NCBI GenBank assembly: GCA_039714835.1
Contig: JBDLIN010000192.1
Location: forward strand, 1 to 7,495
Length of the DNA: 7,495 nucleotides
From: SZUA-22 sp039714835
Lineage (GTDB): Bacteria > Bacteroidota > Ignavibacteria > Ignavibacteriales > Melioribacteraceae
Reading direction: 5' to 3'
The position numbers and the translations under genes are program-made. Numbering within the stretch: position 1 is the first letter of the stretch; each line of letters begins with the position of its first letter. The notes below the pieces were generated by a model. It did not search any database. It was not told where the DNA came from and saw nothing but the letters and a program-made list of their open reading frames with translations. Positions 7,260-7,495 of the stretch are shown here, in pieces.

Positions 7260-7495
7260 ATGAAATATTTAATGATAGTTTTTTCTTTGTTCTTATTTAT
7301 CAATTCGTTATCTGCACAAAATATTTATGAGAATCCAAATCCACTTTGGAAAGCAACAGAAGATGATGTCTATCTTCAGGAAGCATCTAACATAATTACA
7401 ACAGATAATCCAATTACTTCAGTCGGGGAGTTGAATGGACAACTCTTTGCTGTAATGGACAAAACAATTTATCGAGCTGAGGAAAATGGACTTAA
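7260..7495 (+). CDS. Exported protein of unknown function, 3'-truncated; possible beta-propeller
   Basis: An ATG preceded by AGGAG opens a frame that runs off the right edge after 78 codons. Residues 1-19 form a clear Sec signal peptide (MKYLMIVFSLFLFINSLSA, then Q20), so the product leaves the cytoplasm. The mature part starts NIYENPNPLWKATEDD, followed by VGELNGQLFAVMDKTIYRAE (about 55-74). That stretch reads like one blade of a beta-propeller of the type with short repeats such as 'G.lfa.t...iyr..dnG', seen in extracellular sensor and sugar-binding domains. No catalytic motif is visible in the fragment, and I do not recognise the family. The gene is divergent from the sulfatase across 190 bp, so the two may share a control region. 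Confidence 0.75.
   Translation, partial: MKYLMIVFSLFLFINSLSAQNIYENPNPLWKATEDDVYLQEASNIITTDNPITSVGELNGQLFAVMDKTIYRAEENGL

Noticed and set aside
1..7495. RNA genes, CRISPR arrays, insertion sequences, toxin-antitoxin or defence genes
   Set aside because: No tRNA-like cloverleaf, regularly spaced repeats, transposase motifs or terminal repeats were seen; the coding space is filled by the five genes described.

Overview
The window looks like part of a polysaccharide-degradation locus from an AT-rich (about one third G+C by eye) Gram-negative bacterium of the Bacteroidota/FCB type. The support is a TonB-dependent outer-membrane receptor, secreted proteins whose signal peptides end in short Ala-Gln or Thr-Gln junctions, a lipoprotein S1 sulfatase, a CE15 esterase, a GH78-like glycosidase, and a TAnnTTTG-type promoter motif. 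The exact phylum cannot be fixed from this sequence. Both edges cut through genes.

Layout, left to right. (1) 3-1781, plus strand: the last 592 codons of a GH78-type alpha-L-rhamnosidase-like enzyme, with its N-terminus outside the window. (2) 1782-1904: a compact intergenic region with a 12-bp palindrome, a 10-bp hairpin, a Bacteroidota-type -7 element, and a 9-bp inverted repeat whose right arm covers the ribosome-binding site of the next gene. (3) 1905-3938, plus: a 677-aa TonB-dependent receptor of the BtuB/CirA/heme-receptor type, not a SusC. (4) 3946-5238, minus: a CE15 glucuronoyl-esterase-like enzyme, converging on the receptor gene with only 7 bp between the stop codons. (5) 5285-7069, minus: a Cys-type S1 sulfatase lipoprotein, 46 bp upstream of the esterase and probably its operon partner. 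(6) 7070-7259: a 190-bp divergent intergenic region with a promoter-like element and an A/T-only hairpin. (7) 7260 to the right edge, plus: the first 78 codons of an exported protein of unknown function, possibly a beta-propeller.

How they could work together: a rhamnosidase-like hydrolase, a sulfatase and a uronoyl esterase suggest a sulfated polymer containing deoxysugar (rhamnose) and uronate, such as ulvan or another algal or pectin-like glycan. The sulfatase would remove sulfate, the CE15 enzyme would open uronate esters, and the GH78-like enzyme would cut alpha-L-rhamnosyl or related linkages, all outside the cytoplasm. The receptor may import an unrelated ligand (iron, heme or corrinoid) or an oligosaccharide; the sequence does not decide. 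No SusC/SusD pair, transposase, RNA gene or CRISPR array is present. I see no clearly new system. The least ordinary points are the sulfatase-CE15 operon, the CE15 enzyme's missing acid at its usual position, and the layered control elements ahead of the receptor gene.
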